From the NCBI GenBank assembly GCA_021654635.1, contig AP025179.1, forward strand, positions 1,922,001 to 1,986,000: a stretch of 64,000 nt of DNA. The letters are read 5' to 3'. The stretch comes from Mycobacterium kiyosense (GTDB taxonomy: Bacteria > Actinomycetota > Actinomycetes > Mycobacteriales > Mycobacteriaceae). The position numbers and the translations under genes are program-made. A model generated the notes under the pieces. That model worked only from the letters and a program-made list of their open reading frames with translations. It was not told the origin of the DNA and made no database searches. Below are positions 9,181-17,393 of this stretch, piece by piece (the first letter of the stretch is position 1; each line of letters begins with the position of its first letter).

Positions 9181-10612
9181 TCAGACCCGCCACACCGGGG
9201 CCACCCGGTCGATGTCCAGGCGGCGCGCACCCGGTGTGCCCGGTGCAATCACGGCGTGATCCAACACCGCTTTGACGATCGCCTGCTGGCGACCCAAATC
9301 CATTCCGTCCCAGTCGGTGCGCAACACCCCGCCGGTCCCGGCCAACTCGAACACCGCCGTCGTGTCAGTCGCCGCAGCAATATCTCGCGCCGTCGTGATG
9401 CGTTCCGGTGATCGGATCACGCGCCGCAATCCACCGCGCCGTGATCGCCCCATCGGCATACAAGCCGGCCAACTCATCAAGACGTTCCTGATCGGCATCG
9501 ACCTGGGCGGCCAACGCGGAAACATCAGCATCAGCGGTGGCTTTGCCGGCCAACACGTCGGCCAACTGCGGTGAATCCAGCCGCGCCAGCACCGCCTCAG
9601 CCAGCAGTTCCTCGACCGGGGCGGCGACCACCGTCAACCGGCCACACCCACCATGATCCGGCCCCTTCAAACACACATAGCGGCGTATCCGATTCTGCGG
9701 ATTGCTGTGCCGAGCTTGGGAATACAGTCGGTTGCCGCAGCGTCCGCAGCGCAACATCCCCGACAACAGGTAGGTGCGGGCGGTGCGGGTCTTGGTCACC
9801 GAGCGTGCCGCCATCCGCGCCAATACCCGATCCCGCTGCACTGGAGTGATGATCGCCGGCCACACCGCCTGACCGATCACTTCTCCGCGATGCTCGCGCA
9901 ACCCGGCGATACGGCCCGAGGACAACACTTGGCGCACCGCGGTGGTCTGCCACGATGCCGCCACGCTCGGCGCGACCTGGGACTCGTTGAGCCAGATCGT
10001 CAACGACCGCAGCGATTGGCCCGCCAGATACCGGTCCACCATCTCACGGACCACTGCGGCCTCTGATTCGCGCACGGTGATCTTGTCGGCCTCATACCCG
10101 AACGGGCGTGCTGAACCGTGTGGCAACCCGGCCTGGGCGTTCTGCAACATTTTGCGGCGGATACGGGCCGACTTGCGGCCGGACTCCTTGGCGGCGAACG
10201 CCGGCAAAATGCGGGCCATGAACAGCCCGTCATCATTACCCATGTCGATGTCGGCGGTCACCGTCGCCACATCGCGCACACCGACCGACTCGCACAGCGT
10301 GACGAACTCCTCCAGCTCCACCGGACGCCGATGCAGCCGATCCAAGTTGTAGACGATCACCGCATCACGATCACCTGATGCCAGATCAGCCAGCATCCGG
10401 GCGTACTGGCGTCGCGGCTTGCCGGAAAACGCCGACACATCGTTGTCGACGTACTCGGCCCCGACCGGCCAACCCCGATCCGCGGCGAGCTTGCGGCAAT
10501 CCTCCAACTGCCGCGCCACCCCCAACCCCGTGCCCTCCACATCCGAGGAAATCCGGGCATAAATCGCCGCCGACCCCACCCCAACACGCTGACCAGCAGA
10601 TTTCACAGACAT
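9181..10612 (-). pseudogene. Serine site-specific recombinase (integrase), C-terminal frameshift
   Basis: The protein starts at ATG 10610-10612 and has the resolvase domain with the catalytic serine in AAIYARISSDVEGTGLGVAR (about residues 15-34), then VIVYNLDRLHRRPVELEEF and ESGRKSARIRRKM. The recombinase domain and zinc ribbon follow: LSGMLRCGRCGNRLYS, YVCLKGPDHGGCGRL. Near 9405-9412 the frame changes; the last segment (TDTTAVFELAGTGGVLRTDW, then QQAIVKAVLDHAVIAPGTPG) is read in a second frame to 9181. The expected length is about 475 residues. Serine integrases join attP and attB without host factors. It lies at the right edge of the element, beside the broken DUF222/HNH gene, as expected for an integrase next to its attachment site. 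One indel separates it from an intact gene. Confidence 0.85.
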
Positions 10613-10645
10613 GAGGGTAGTTTAACAATCCTATGACCTGCAGTT
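10613..10645. other. Probable right attachment junction (attR) in a DUF222/HNH gene
   Basis: Read on the minus strand, the HNH gene is conserved up to the codons for HWEDGGPTEL and then turns into unrelated sequence (QVIGLLN, then the integrase start). The break falls at about 10630-10640, only 20-30 bases from the integrase ATG. A crossover core would lie around the CTGCAG at 10639-10644. No matching second core was found by eye at the left side of the element. Confidence 0.55.
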
Positions 10646-11624
10646 CGGTGGGCCCGCCGTCCTCCCAGTGCTGCAGGTGGTGGGCGTGGCCGCGGGTGCC
10701 GCAGCCGGGCACCACGCAGCGGTCGCGGTGTTCTAGGGCGCGGCGCAGCCGGCGGCTGATCTGGCGGGTCTCGCGGCCGGCGCCGATGACCTGCCCGTCG
10801 CGCTCAAACCAGGCTTCCCAGGTGGCATCGCAGGTCAGGTACCGGCGTTCGGCCGCCGACAGGAGTGGCCCCAGGTGCAGGGCGGCGGCGGGTTTGTCGA
10901 GGTCGAGGTGCACGATCACGGTCGTGTTGCTGTGCAGCTGGCGCGCGCGACTTCGGTGTCCTGCCGGCGGGTCACCAGACTCAGGAACGCATCCACGGTG
11001 TCGGGCAGCGGGGGGCACTGGGATGCTGCGGCGGCGGCGTGGTCGCGTTTCCAGTCGGTCACCAGCGCATCCAGGTGCGCCTGCAGGGCGGTATCGAACA
11101 GGGCGGCTTCAGCATGGGGCAGGGTGATCCGCCAGGTGGTGGATTGCTCGTCGCCGGTCTTGGAGATCGAGCGCTGCGGACCCGGGCGTGGCTCGGGGCA
11201 GGGGTCCTCCGGTCGCGGCTCCAGCTTGATCGCGGTGCACAACTGGGAGACGGTGGCTACCGCGGCCAGCTCGGCGTAGTGCTCATCGGAGCCGTCGGCG
11301 GCGCGTCTGGCACGACCGACCTGATCCATGAGCCGGCCTCGCGCAGACCGGCCACGCAGCGCGGGAACTCCCGCGCGCGATGCGCCACCGCGGCGATGGT
11401 CTTGGCGTTGCGCGGGGACAGCCGGTACGCCAGGCCACCAACGCCGAGACCGACCGTGCGCCGGTGGACCCCCACAGTTCGTCGCGCTCGATCTCGGCGA
11501 CGATCGCCACGATCCGACCATCGATCGCATTACGCTGACCGGTCAGCTCCGCCAACTCCTCAAACAGCACCTCAAGGCGCTCAGCGGGAGTTACCGCCAC
11601 GGCAGGCGATGCGCTCGAAGACAT
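10633..11624 (-). pseudogene. DUF222/HNH endonuclease (13E12-type) gene, frameshifted and cut by the element
   Basis: The start (ATG 11622-11624) reads ERLEVLFEELAELTGQRNAI and ERDELWGSTGARSVSALVAW, typical of the DUF222 domain of mycobacterial 13E12-repeat proteins. The frame then changes near 11425 (NAKTIAAVAHRAREFPRCVA), near 11330 (AELAAVATVSQLCTAIKLEP through TLPHAEAALFDTALQAHLDA) and near 10950 (VIVHLDLDKPAAALHLGPLL). The HNH part shows CVVPGCGTRGHAHHLQHWED and stops at GGPTEL where the integrative element begins, so the C-terminal HNH half is missing. These proteins are repeated in mycobacterial genomes and serve as targets for other serine-integrase elements such as phiRv1. Three indels plus truncation make this a clear pseudogene. 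Confidence 0.85.
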
Positions 11625-11800
11625 GACCCCATCAAAGCAGCGGGGTCCGACAAGTCTCGGCTGTCCAACCTGAGCTGGAAGCGTGAACGCGTTATTTATG
11701 CAGCGGCACAGGCTGATTGGCCAAATTGGCGTAGTCGGCGCGCTAGCGCTGGGGCCTCAGCACCACAACGGGGACCGGTAGCGACGTGCGTGACTGGTCC

Positions 11801-12274
11801 CTAAACCGACAAGTCGCGCCGCAGCTTGGCGACGTGTCCGGTCGCCTTGACGTTGTACTGCGCGACCTCGATCTTGCCCTTCTCGTCGATCACGAACGTC
11901 GAGCGGATCACCCCGGTGACCTTCTTGCCGTACATCATCTTTTCGCCGAACGCGCCGTAGGCCGCCAGCACCTTCTTGTCCGGATCCGACAGCAGCGGAA
12001 AATTCAATCCTTCCGCATCGCGGAACTTCGCCAACTTCTCCGGCTTGTCGGGGGAGATGCCGACCACGTCGATACCGGCCTCGTTCAGCTCATTCAGACT
12101 GTCCCGGAAATCGCAGGCCTGCTTGGTGCAGCCGGGTGTCGAGGCCGCCGGATAGAAATACACGACGACGCGGCGTCCCTTGAAATCCGACAGCGAAACC
12201 TTGTTGCCGTCGGCATCGGGCAGGCTGAACGCGGGCGCTTTGTCGCCGGGCGCCAAGCGGGTGTTCTCGGTCAA
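11801..12274 (-). CDS. bcp: Thiol peroxidase of the Bcp/PrxQ type
   Basis: A 157-residue peroxiredoxin that reduces hydrogen and organic peroxides in the cytosol. The active site YFYPAASTPGCTKQACDF carries the peroxidatic Cys at about residue 49 and a resolving Cys five residues later (about 54). GDKAPAFSLPDADGNKVSLS opens the thioredoxin fold and VAQYNVKATGHVAKLRRDLS closes it. I chose TTG 12274 because an AGAAAGGG ribosome site precedes it and the resulting length equals that of M. tuberculosis Bcp (Rv2521); a longer form from GTG 12295 is possible. It is the first intact backbone gene after the decayed region. Its neighbour, the DUF3618 gene on the opposite strand, keeps the M. tuberculosis order. 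Confidence 0.93.
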   Translation of the reverse strand: MTENTRLAPGDKAPAFSLPDADGNKVSLSDFKGRRVVVYFYPAASTPGCTKQACDFRDSLNELNEAGIDVVGISPDKPEKLAKFRDAEGLNFPLLSDPDKKVLAAYGAFGEKMMYGKKVTGVIRSTFVIDEKGKIEVAQYNVKATGHVAKLRRDLSV

Positions 12275-12354
12275 GGTGCATCCCTTTCTCGTCACCGGAG
12301 CGTCGGCACTAGGGTAGTTCGTCAGTGCACCAGCCTGACTTGGAGGACAGACAC

Positions 12355-12582
12355 GTGGCGGACCGCGATCCCGACACCATCAAGCAGGAGATCGACCAAG
12401 CCCGCAACCAGCTGGCGGCAACCGTCGACTCGCTTGCTGAGCGTGCGAATCCTCGCCGCCTAGCCGATGACGTCAAGGCCAAGGTGTTCGAGTTCCTGAA
12501 CAAGCCCATCGTGACGGTATCGCTGACCGGGGTGAGCGTCGTCGCGGTCATCGTGGTGATCCACCGGATCCGCAACCGCTGA
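12355..12582 (+). CDS. DUF3618 small membrane protein
   Basis: A 75-residue protein starting VADRDPDTIKQEIDQARNQL, followed by ATVDSLAERANPRRLADDVK and a C-terminal membrane helix (VTVSLTGVSVVAVIVVI) with a basic tail HRIRNR. This is the DUF3618 pattern: a charged amphipathic N-terminus and one membrane anchor. It corresponds in sequence and position to M. tuberculosis Rv2520c. GTG 12355 follows a GGAGG site and gives the same length as that protein. It is divergent from bcp. The function is unknown. Confidence 0.88.
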   Translation: MADRDPDTIKQEIDQARNQLAATVDSLAERANPRRLADDVKAKVFEFLNKPIVTVSLTGVSVVAVIVVIHRIRNR

Positions 12583-12591
12583 CCCGGGCAG

Positions 12592-13380
12592 TCAGTGGCG
12601 CGCCACGAAATAGCCCGAGATCAGCGCTTTCATCCGCCGCGACGGTGACAGCGGCGCCGCCACCCGCATCACCTTGTTCCCCAGACCGGGCATCACAGTG
12701 ACCTTGCCCGCCCGCATCGCCTCGTATCCGGCCTTGGCCACCGGCGCGGCGTCCATGATGAAGCGGTCCAGACGTGCCCAATCGCCCACCCCGGCAGTCC
12801 GCCCGAATTCGGTGCGGGTCGGGCCGGGGGCGAGGTGGGTGCAGGTGACCCCGGTGCCGTGCAGGTCGGAGGCCACCGCCTCAGAAAAGCTGCGGACATA
12901 GGCCTTGCTGGCCGAGTAACCGGCCTCTAGACCGTGTGGGATGACGTAGGCGGCGATCGAGCTGATATTGAGAATCGCGCCGTGGCCGGCCTTCACCATC
13001 CGCGCCGCATACAGCGTCGTCAGATCGGTCAGCGTCACCACGTTCAGCTGGACCATTCTCGACACCGCAGCCGGGTCGCACTCCTGGATCTTGAGCCCGA
13101 GGATCCCTACCCCGGCATTGTTGACCAGGTACTCGACGTCGACGCCGAGGTCGTCGACGCGGGACACCAGGTCGGCTCCGGCACCCGGTGCCGACAGGTC
13201 CATCGTGATCGGGTCGGCGCGCACCCCGTGGCCAGAACGCAGTTCGTCGGCCAGCGCGGCGAGCTCGGTGGCACTGCGCTCGCTGGAGACCACGACCAGA
13301 TCGACGCCGTCGGCGGCGAACAAGGCCGCCAGTTCGCGGCCCAGCCCGGTGGAGGCGCCGGTGACCAATGCGCTGTTCAT
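12592..13380 (-). CDS. Short-chain dehydrogenase/reductase
   Basis: A 262-residue NAD(P)-dependent oxidoreductase of the classical SDR type. It has the cofactor motif VTGASTGLGRELAALFA near the start, the NNAG motif in VEYLVNNAGVGILGLK (about residue 90), the catalytic Ser in ILNISSIAAYVIPHGL and the YxxxK pair in YSASKAYVRSFSEAVA (about residues 155-170). GPTRTEFGRTAG follows. Its ATG overlaps the TGA of the upstream DUF3556 gene by four bases, so the two are co-translated and may act together, perhaps in lipid or cell-envelope metabolism; this is inference. The substrate is not predictable from sequence. Confidence 0.9.
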   Translation of the reverse strand: MNSALVTGASTGLGRELAALFAADGVDLVVVSSERSATELAALADELRSGHGVRADPITMDLSAPGAGADLVSRVDDLGVDVEYLVNNAGVGILGLKIQECDPAAVSRMVQLNVVTLTDLTTLYAARMVKAGHGAILNISSIAAYVIPHGLEAGYSASKAYVRSFSEAVASDLHGTGVTCTHLAPGPTRTEFGRTAGVGDWARLDRFIMDAAPVAKAGYEAMRAGKVTVMPGLGNKVMRVAAPLSPSRRMKALISGYFVARH

Positions 13381-15116
13381 GCGTGCAATCCTGAGTCGCT
13401 GGTCACGTGGATCGGGATGTCGTCGGCCCACGGCTGCGCCTCGGCCATGTCGGCGACCTCGACGTAGCCGCGCTCGAACTCACCCGTCGCGGCGTCGACG
13501 AGGCGGTACTCCTGACGCTGAGTCTGAATCGGCTGGGAGTCGAGGATGATCACTCGTACCTCACCTGGCTCGAAGCCGCAACGCTGCTGCAGCGCCTCGA
13601 TGAGGCACTCGTTGTGCAGGTGCCCGTCGCCGAAGTTCCACCCGAGCACCATCGAGCACAACACCTCGCCCTCGCACAGGTTGTAGTCGTCCTCGTCGTA
13701 ACCGGCCAACGCCCGGTGCACCAGGGTGAACAGCGCGCGACCGTGGGTGTTCATGCCGCGGAACGCATACGCCAGATGGATGGGAATCAGGGCATCCTCT
13801 TTGCTCTTGTACAGCCGCTCCAGCTGCAGATGCTGCATGGGGCCGAGCGCCTTGGACCCGATCCGGATCTTCTCGTCCGCCGACGGCTTGACGCACCACA
13901 CCGTGGTGTCCCAGTTGCCGGCGTAGTACCGCATCCCGGGCAGGAAGGAAACCTTGCGCGGGAACAGGTTTCCGATCACGACGGTCCCGGCCACCACCGC
14001 GAACAGCAGCACGACGGGCCACGGGTTGCCGGTGTCGGACAGCCCCACATGGGCGTGCGCCACGAACAGCCACAGCACGCCGAAGATCATGAACACGTTC
14101 CACTCCAACGGCACCCCCATCGGAAACGCCAACAGGATGTTGAGGTGGAACACGACCATCACGAACGCCGCGATGGCCGTCGGCCAGCCGCCGTGCGAGA
14201 ACAACAGCACCAGCGGCACCAACCCCTCGACCGCGGTGGAGAAGTGCGCGATGAAACCCGATAATGCGCTGGGCCGCAGATCATCCGGGAAGCGCCTGAA
14301 CAACGACCGCTTCAAGATCCCCGAGGGAATGAACGGATTGTTGGCCAGCATCGTCGAGATCACGAACGGGAAGTGCTTGTTCAGCTTCGACGTCGCCGCA
14401 CCCAGCCAGATCACCATGAACACCACCTTGGCGCCGACGACGATGTCGGCCCCGGTGAACAGGAACGCCAGCGTCAGCGGCGCGTACACCTCGCCGCGGG
14501 CGGCCAGGAAGATGATCTTGTCGCGCAGGCCCAGCAGGGCCAGCACGCCCAAGACCGCGACCGGCTGCCACTTCGGGAGTACGCCAATGGTGGTGTCCAG
14601 AGCCGGAATCGGGCCGGTACCGCCGGAGAGCAGAGCGACGAAGAGCAGCATCAGCAGGGCGGCGTAGAGCACCACCTCCAGCAGGGTCCGGTTGCTGCCC
14701 TTGGTCAGCGGGATCCGGTCGGGCCACGGTGGCAGCCGGATGGTGTCGGGCCGCAGCCAGTACAGGATCGAGCCCATCGGCGGGAAGTAGCGCCCAGCCA
14801 TCGGTCCGAAGCAGCAGCCGAGGCCGACGACCTCGAACAGCATTGTGTAGAGCACAACCTTCTGGAAGACGATCGGCTCGGTCCACCACGCGGTGACGTC
14901 GGTGAAGCCGCCGATGCCCGGCGTCGACCACGCGCACATCCAGGCGCCCAGAATGTAGAGCACGATCTTCACGCCGTACATCACCGGCATGATCAGCGGG
15001 GTGCCGAACCCGTTCTCGGCGATGTGCCGCTGCATCGGTATCACCCGCTCGGAGCGAGTGCCGTTGCTCCACTCGGGGATGTCGACGACGGGCAGATTGG
15101 GCTGGATGAATCCCAT
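13377..15116 (-). CDS. DUF3556 multi-pass membrane protein
   Basis: A 579-residue protein beginning MGFIQPNLPVVDIPEWSNGT. It has many hydrophobic segments between about residues 50 and 390 (VKIVLYILGAWMCAWS, LLEVVLYAALLMLLFVALLS, VPLVLLFSHGGWPTAIAAFV, WPVVLLFAVVAGTVVIGNLF) and a soluble C-terminal domain of about 190 residues (YYAGNWDTTVWCVKPSADEK, VLGWNFGDGHLHNECLIEAL). This matches the actinobacterial DUF3556 family of transmembrane proteins of unknown function. The start has a good AAGGAG site six bases upstream. The stop overlaps the SDR start (ATGA). The coupling to an SDR suggests a membrane-linked redox or lipid-modifying role, but I cannot name a reaction. Confidence 0.88.
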   Translation of the reverse strand: MGFIQPNLPVVDIPEWSNGTRSERVIPMQRHIAENGFGTPLIMPVMYGVKIVLYILGAWMCAWSTPGIGGFTDVTAWWTEPIVFQKVVLYTMLFEVVGLGCCFGPMAGRYFPPMGSILYWLRPDTIRLPPWPDRIPLTKGSNRTLLEVVLYAALLMLLFVALLSGGTGPIPALDTTIGVLPKWQPVAVLGVLALLGLRDKIIFLAARGEVYAPLTLAFLFTGADIVVGAKVVFMVIWLGAATSKLNKHFPFVISTMLANNPFIPSGILKRSLFRRFPDDLRPSALSGFIAHFSTAVEGLVPLVLLFSHGGWPTAIAAFVMVVFHLNILLAFPMGVPLEWNVFMIFGVLWLFVAHAHVGLSDTGNPWPVVLLFAVVAGTVVIGNLFPRKVSFLPGMRYYAGNWDTTVWCVKPSADEKIRIGSKALGPMQHLQLERLYKSKEDALIPIHLAYAFRGMNTHGRALFTLVHRALAGYDEDDYNLCEGEVLCSMVLGWNFGDGHLHNECLIEALQQRCGFEPGEVRVIILDSQPIQTQRQEYRLVDAATGEFERGYVEVADMAEAQPWADDIPIHVTSDSGLHA

Positions 15117-15522
15117 TGCGGCTCCTTCGACGGGTGCCAGGAAAAAGTACCTGCTGCGAGGCGGGCGCGACAGGTCCTTTGCCGACTCAGTGGGATAGTT
15201 TTCGGTGGGCGAGACCAGCCGGGAAAGACCATGTTGCGATCAGCGCGATCCCATTGGCCGGGCCGACCCGGCCGGAGTCGTCTGCGATCGATCGCCACCA
15301 TGTGGAACGTTGCTCAAATACGTTGTGACACAGAGTCTTTAACCGGATTGTGCCGACGGGGGAGAGCCGCTCCGGCCGGCCAGGAGGCTGGGGTTCAGCG
15401 GGTCCGGCCGCGCCGGCGCGCGTGGACAAGCGCAGGCCCGCACTGGCACCGTGCAGCCTGTGCCGTGCCCGAGGACCGGGCCGCAGACCAGCCCGGGGAC
15501 GGGCGTCGGAAAGGAATGTGAC
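15117..15522. other. 406-base divergent intergenic region
   Basis: It lies between the divergent DUF3556 gene and the ABC-transporter operon and must hold both promoters. I see the ribosome sites of both genes at its ends (AAGGAG for DUF3556, GGAAAGGA at about 15509-15515 for the ATPase) but no promoter or operator that I can assert, and no gene. Confidence 0.4.
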
Positions 15523-16233
15523 GTGGGAGCTGCCACGGTGCGAATCATCGGCGGCCACAAGCGCTTTGACGCCGGCAGCCTCGCACTGGCCGACGTCGAC
15601 CTGGCCATCGACGAGGGCGAGTTCCTGGCGATCCTGGGGCGAAGCGGAAGCGGCAAGTCCACCCTGCTGCGGGTGATCGCCGGACTGGAGGAGCTGACGT
15701 CGGGAACGGTCGAGTGGTCGGACGCGCACGGCGTCACGCGGCCTCACACCGGGGTGGTGTTCCAGCAGGCGCTGCTGCTGCCTTGGCTGACCGCCGGCGA
15801 GAACGTGCTGCTCGCGGGGCGGTTCGCCGCGCAGAAGGCGTCGTTTGAGCGCGAGTACGCCGAAGAACTGCTGCGCCGGTTCGACCTCGAGCGCGTCGCC
15901 GACCGTTACCCCGATCAGCTCTCCGGTGGCCAGGCGCAGCGCGTCGCGATCATCCGTGCGGTCGCGACCCGGCCCCGGCTGCTGTTGCTCGACGAGCCGT
16001 TCAGCGCCCTGGACCCCGCCATCCGCGCCGACCTGCAGGCCTGGCTGGGTGCGCTGGCGGCCGAACTTGCCATCACCGTCGTCCTGGTCACCCACGATGT
16101 GGACGAGGCGCTGCTGCTGGCCAGCCGGGTGGTGCTGCTCGGCGCCGATGGACGGATCCGACGCGAGTGGCGACCTGGCAACGAGGCGCTGCGGCAAGAA
16201 ATTCTCGACCAGTATCGCCTGGTCGAACAGTGA
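15523..16233 (+). CDS. ABC importer ATPase (nitrate/sulfonate/taurine class)
   Basis: A 236-residue ATP-binding subunit. Walker A is LGRSGSGKSTLLRVIAG (about residues 40-56), the Q-loop is GVVFQQALLLPWLTAGENV, the signature is QLSGGQAQRVAIIRA, Walker B is PRLLLLDEPFSALDP and the H-loop is VVLVTHDVDEALLL. The compact single-domain form and the following genes match the SsuB/TauB/NrtD branch. GTG 15523 was chosen because a GGAAAGGA site lies about eight bases upstream. The stop overlaps the GTG of the substrate-binding protein gene (GTGA). It energises uptake through the permease two genes downstream. Confidence 0.93.
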   Translation: MGAATVRIIGGHKRFDAGSLALADVDLAIDEGEFLAILGRSGSGKSTLLRVIAGLEELTSGTVEWSDAHGVTRPHTGVVFQQALLLPWLTAGENVLLAGRFAAQKASFEREYAEELLRRFDLERVADRYPDQLSGGQAQRVAIIRAVATRPRLLLLDEPFSALDPAIRADLQAWLGALAAELAITVVLVTHDVDEALLLASRVVLLGADGRIRREWRPGNEALRQEILDQYRLVEQ

Positions 16234-17393
16234 CGAGTGCGCTTTCGCGGCGGTCGTTGTTGACCGGCGCGCTGGCCGCGGCCGGCGGGCTGGCCGGGAT
16301 CGCCGACCTGGCCCACGCCGCCGCCGCCGACCGCACCAACACCACCGGGCAGCTCCGCATCGGCTATCTACCCATCACGGACGCGGCGCCGCTGCTGATC
16401 GCGCACGCTGCCGGGCTGTATCAGCCCGGCGTGGTCAGTGCGGCCAAACCGGTGTTGTTCCGCAGCTGGGCGTCGCTGGCCGAAGCGTTCGTCACCCGTC
16501 AGGTCGACGCGGTGCACATGCTGATGCCGACCGCGATCCAACTGCGCTTCCTGTTGCGTCGTCCGGTGAAGATGTTGAGCTGGAACCACACCAACGGGTC
16601 GGCGTTCACCGTCGCACCGCACATCACCGACCTCGGGCAGCTGGCCGGAACCCAAGTGGCGATACCGTTTTGGTGGTCGATCCACAACATCATCCTGCAG
16701 CAACTGCTGCGCGCCCACGACCTGGTGCCGGTGGTGCGCAGCAGCGCCTCGCGCAGCGCCCGCACCGTCGAGCTGATCGTGATGAGCCCGTCGGACATGG
16801 TGCCGGCGCTGGCGAACCGTTCCATCAGCGGCTACGTGGTAGCCGACCCGTTCAACGCGATGGCGCAGGTGCGCAAGATCGGCCGCATCCACACTTTCCT
16901 CGGCGACGTGTGGCGCGATCACGCCTGCTGTGTCGTGCTGGCCCACGACGACCTGATCGAGCATCGTCCGCAAGCGGCCGCCGCACTGGTCGACTCGATA
17001 GTCGTTGCACAGCAACGTATCAACACCGACCGGCCCGCCGCCGCGACGGCCTTGTCGACAGGGGCGTACCTGCCCCAACCGTTGCCCGCGATCAAGACCG
17101 CCCTGACCTACCGGCCCCAGGATTACCGAATCGTCCACCCCGAATGGCAACCACAGCGGTTGGGCTATCAGCCATTTCCGTTCCCGAGCTTTACCCGCCG
17201 GCTGGTGGAGGCCATGCACGACACCGTCGTCGACGGCGATCGTGGTTTCCTGGACCGACTTGACCCCGCGGCCGTGCATGCCGAACTGGTGGACGACACC
17301 TTCGTACGGGCTGCGCTGGCCACCCACGGCGGACCCGAATCCTTCGGTCTGCCTTCCGATTTGACCCGAAACGAACAGGTGCAGCCGCGATGA
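16230..17393 (+). CDS. ABC importer substrate-binding protein (NMT1/NrtA-like), Tat signal
   Basis: A 387-residue exported protein. The N-terminus SALSRRSLLTGALAAAGGLA has a twin-arginine signal and a hydrophobic core ending in DLAHAAAADR. The mature part starts TTGQLRIGYLPITDAAPLLI, the typical opening of NMT1/THI5-like binding proteins of nitrate, taurine and sulfonate importers, and continues with SLAEAFVTRQVDAVHMLMPT and YVVADPFNAMAQVRKIGRIH. Overlaps of four bases with the genes on either side indicate one operon. The ligand cannot be set from sequence: nitrate/bicarbonate and organosulfur compounds are all possible. Confidence 0.9.
   Translation: MTSALSRRSLLTGALAAAGGLAGIADLAHAAAADRTNTTGQLRIGYLPITDAAPLLIAHAAGLYQPGVVSAAKPVLFRSWASLAEAFVTRQVDAVHMLMPTAIQLRFLLRRPVKMLSWNHTNGSAFTVAPHITDLGQLAGTQVAIPFWWSIHNIILQQLLRAHDLVPVVRSSASRSARTVELIVMSPSDMVPALANRSISGYVVADPFNAMAQVRKIGRIHTFLGDVWRDHACCVVLAHDDLIEHRPQAAAALVDSIVVAQQRINTDRPAAATALSTGAYLPQPLPAIKTALTYRPQDYRIVHPEWQPQRLGYQPFPFPSFTRRLVEAMHDTVVDGDRGFLDRLDPAAVHAELVDDTFVRAALATHGGPESFGLPSDLTRNEQVQPR

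Larger units (their letters stand above)
3509..10630. mobile_element. Degraded actinomycete integrative and conjugative element (boundaries inferred)
   Basis: The set translocase, replication initiator and integrase is the core of actinomycete integrative and conjugative elements (AICE). The right end is set by the junction in the DUF222/HNH gene. The left end is uncertain: it could be near 5440, or near 3509 if the XRE/creatininase pair is element cargo, which the divergent arrangement favours. All core genes carry frameshifts, so the element cannot move by itself as given. Confidence 0.6.

Noticed and set aside
14281..15072. Several long arginine-rich open frames opposite or inside real genes
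   Set aside because: High-GC DNA gives long open shadow frames; they have no domain pattern and lie inside clearly coding genes.
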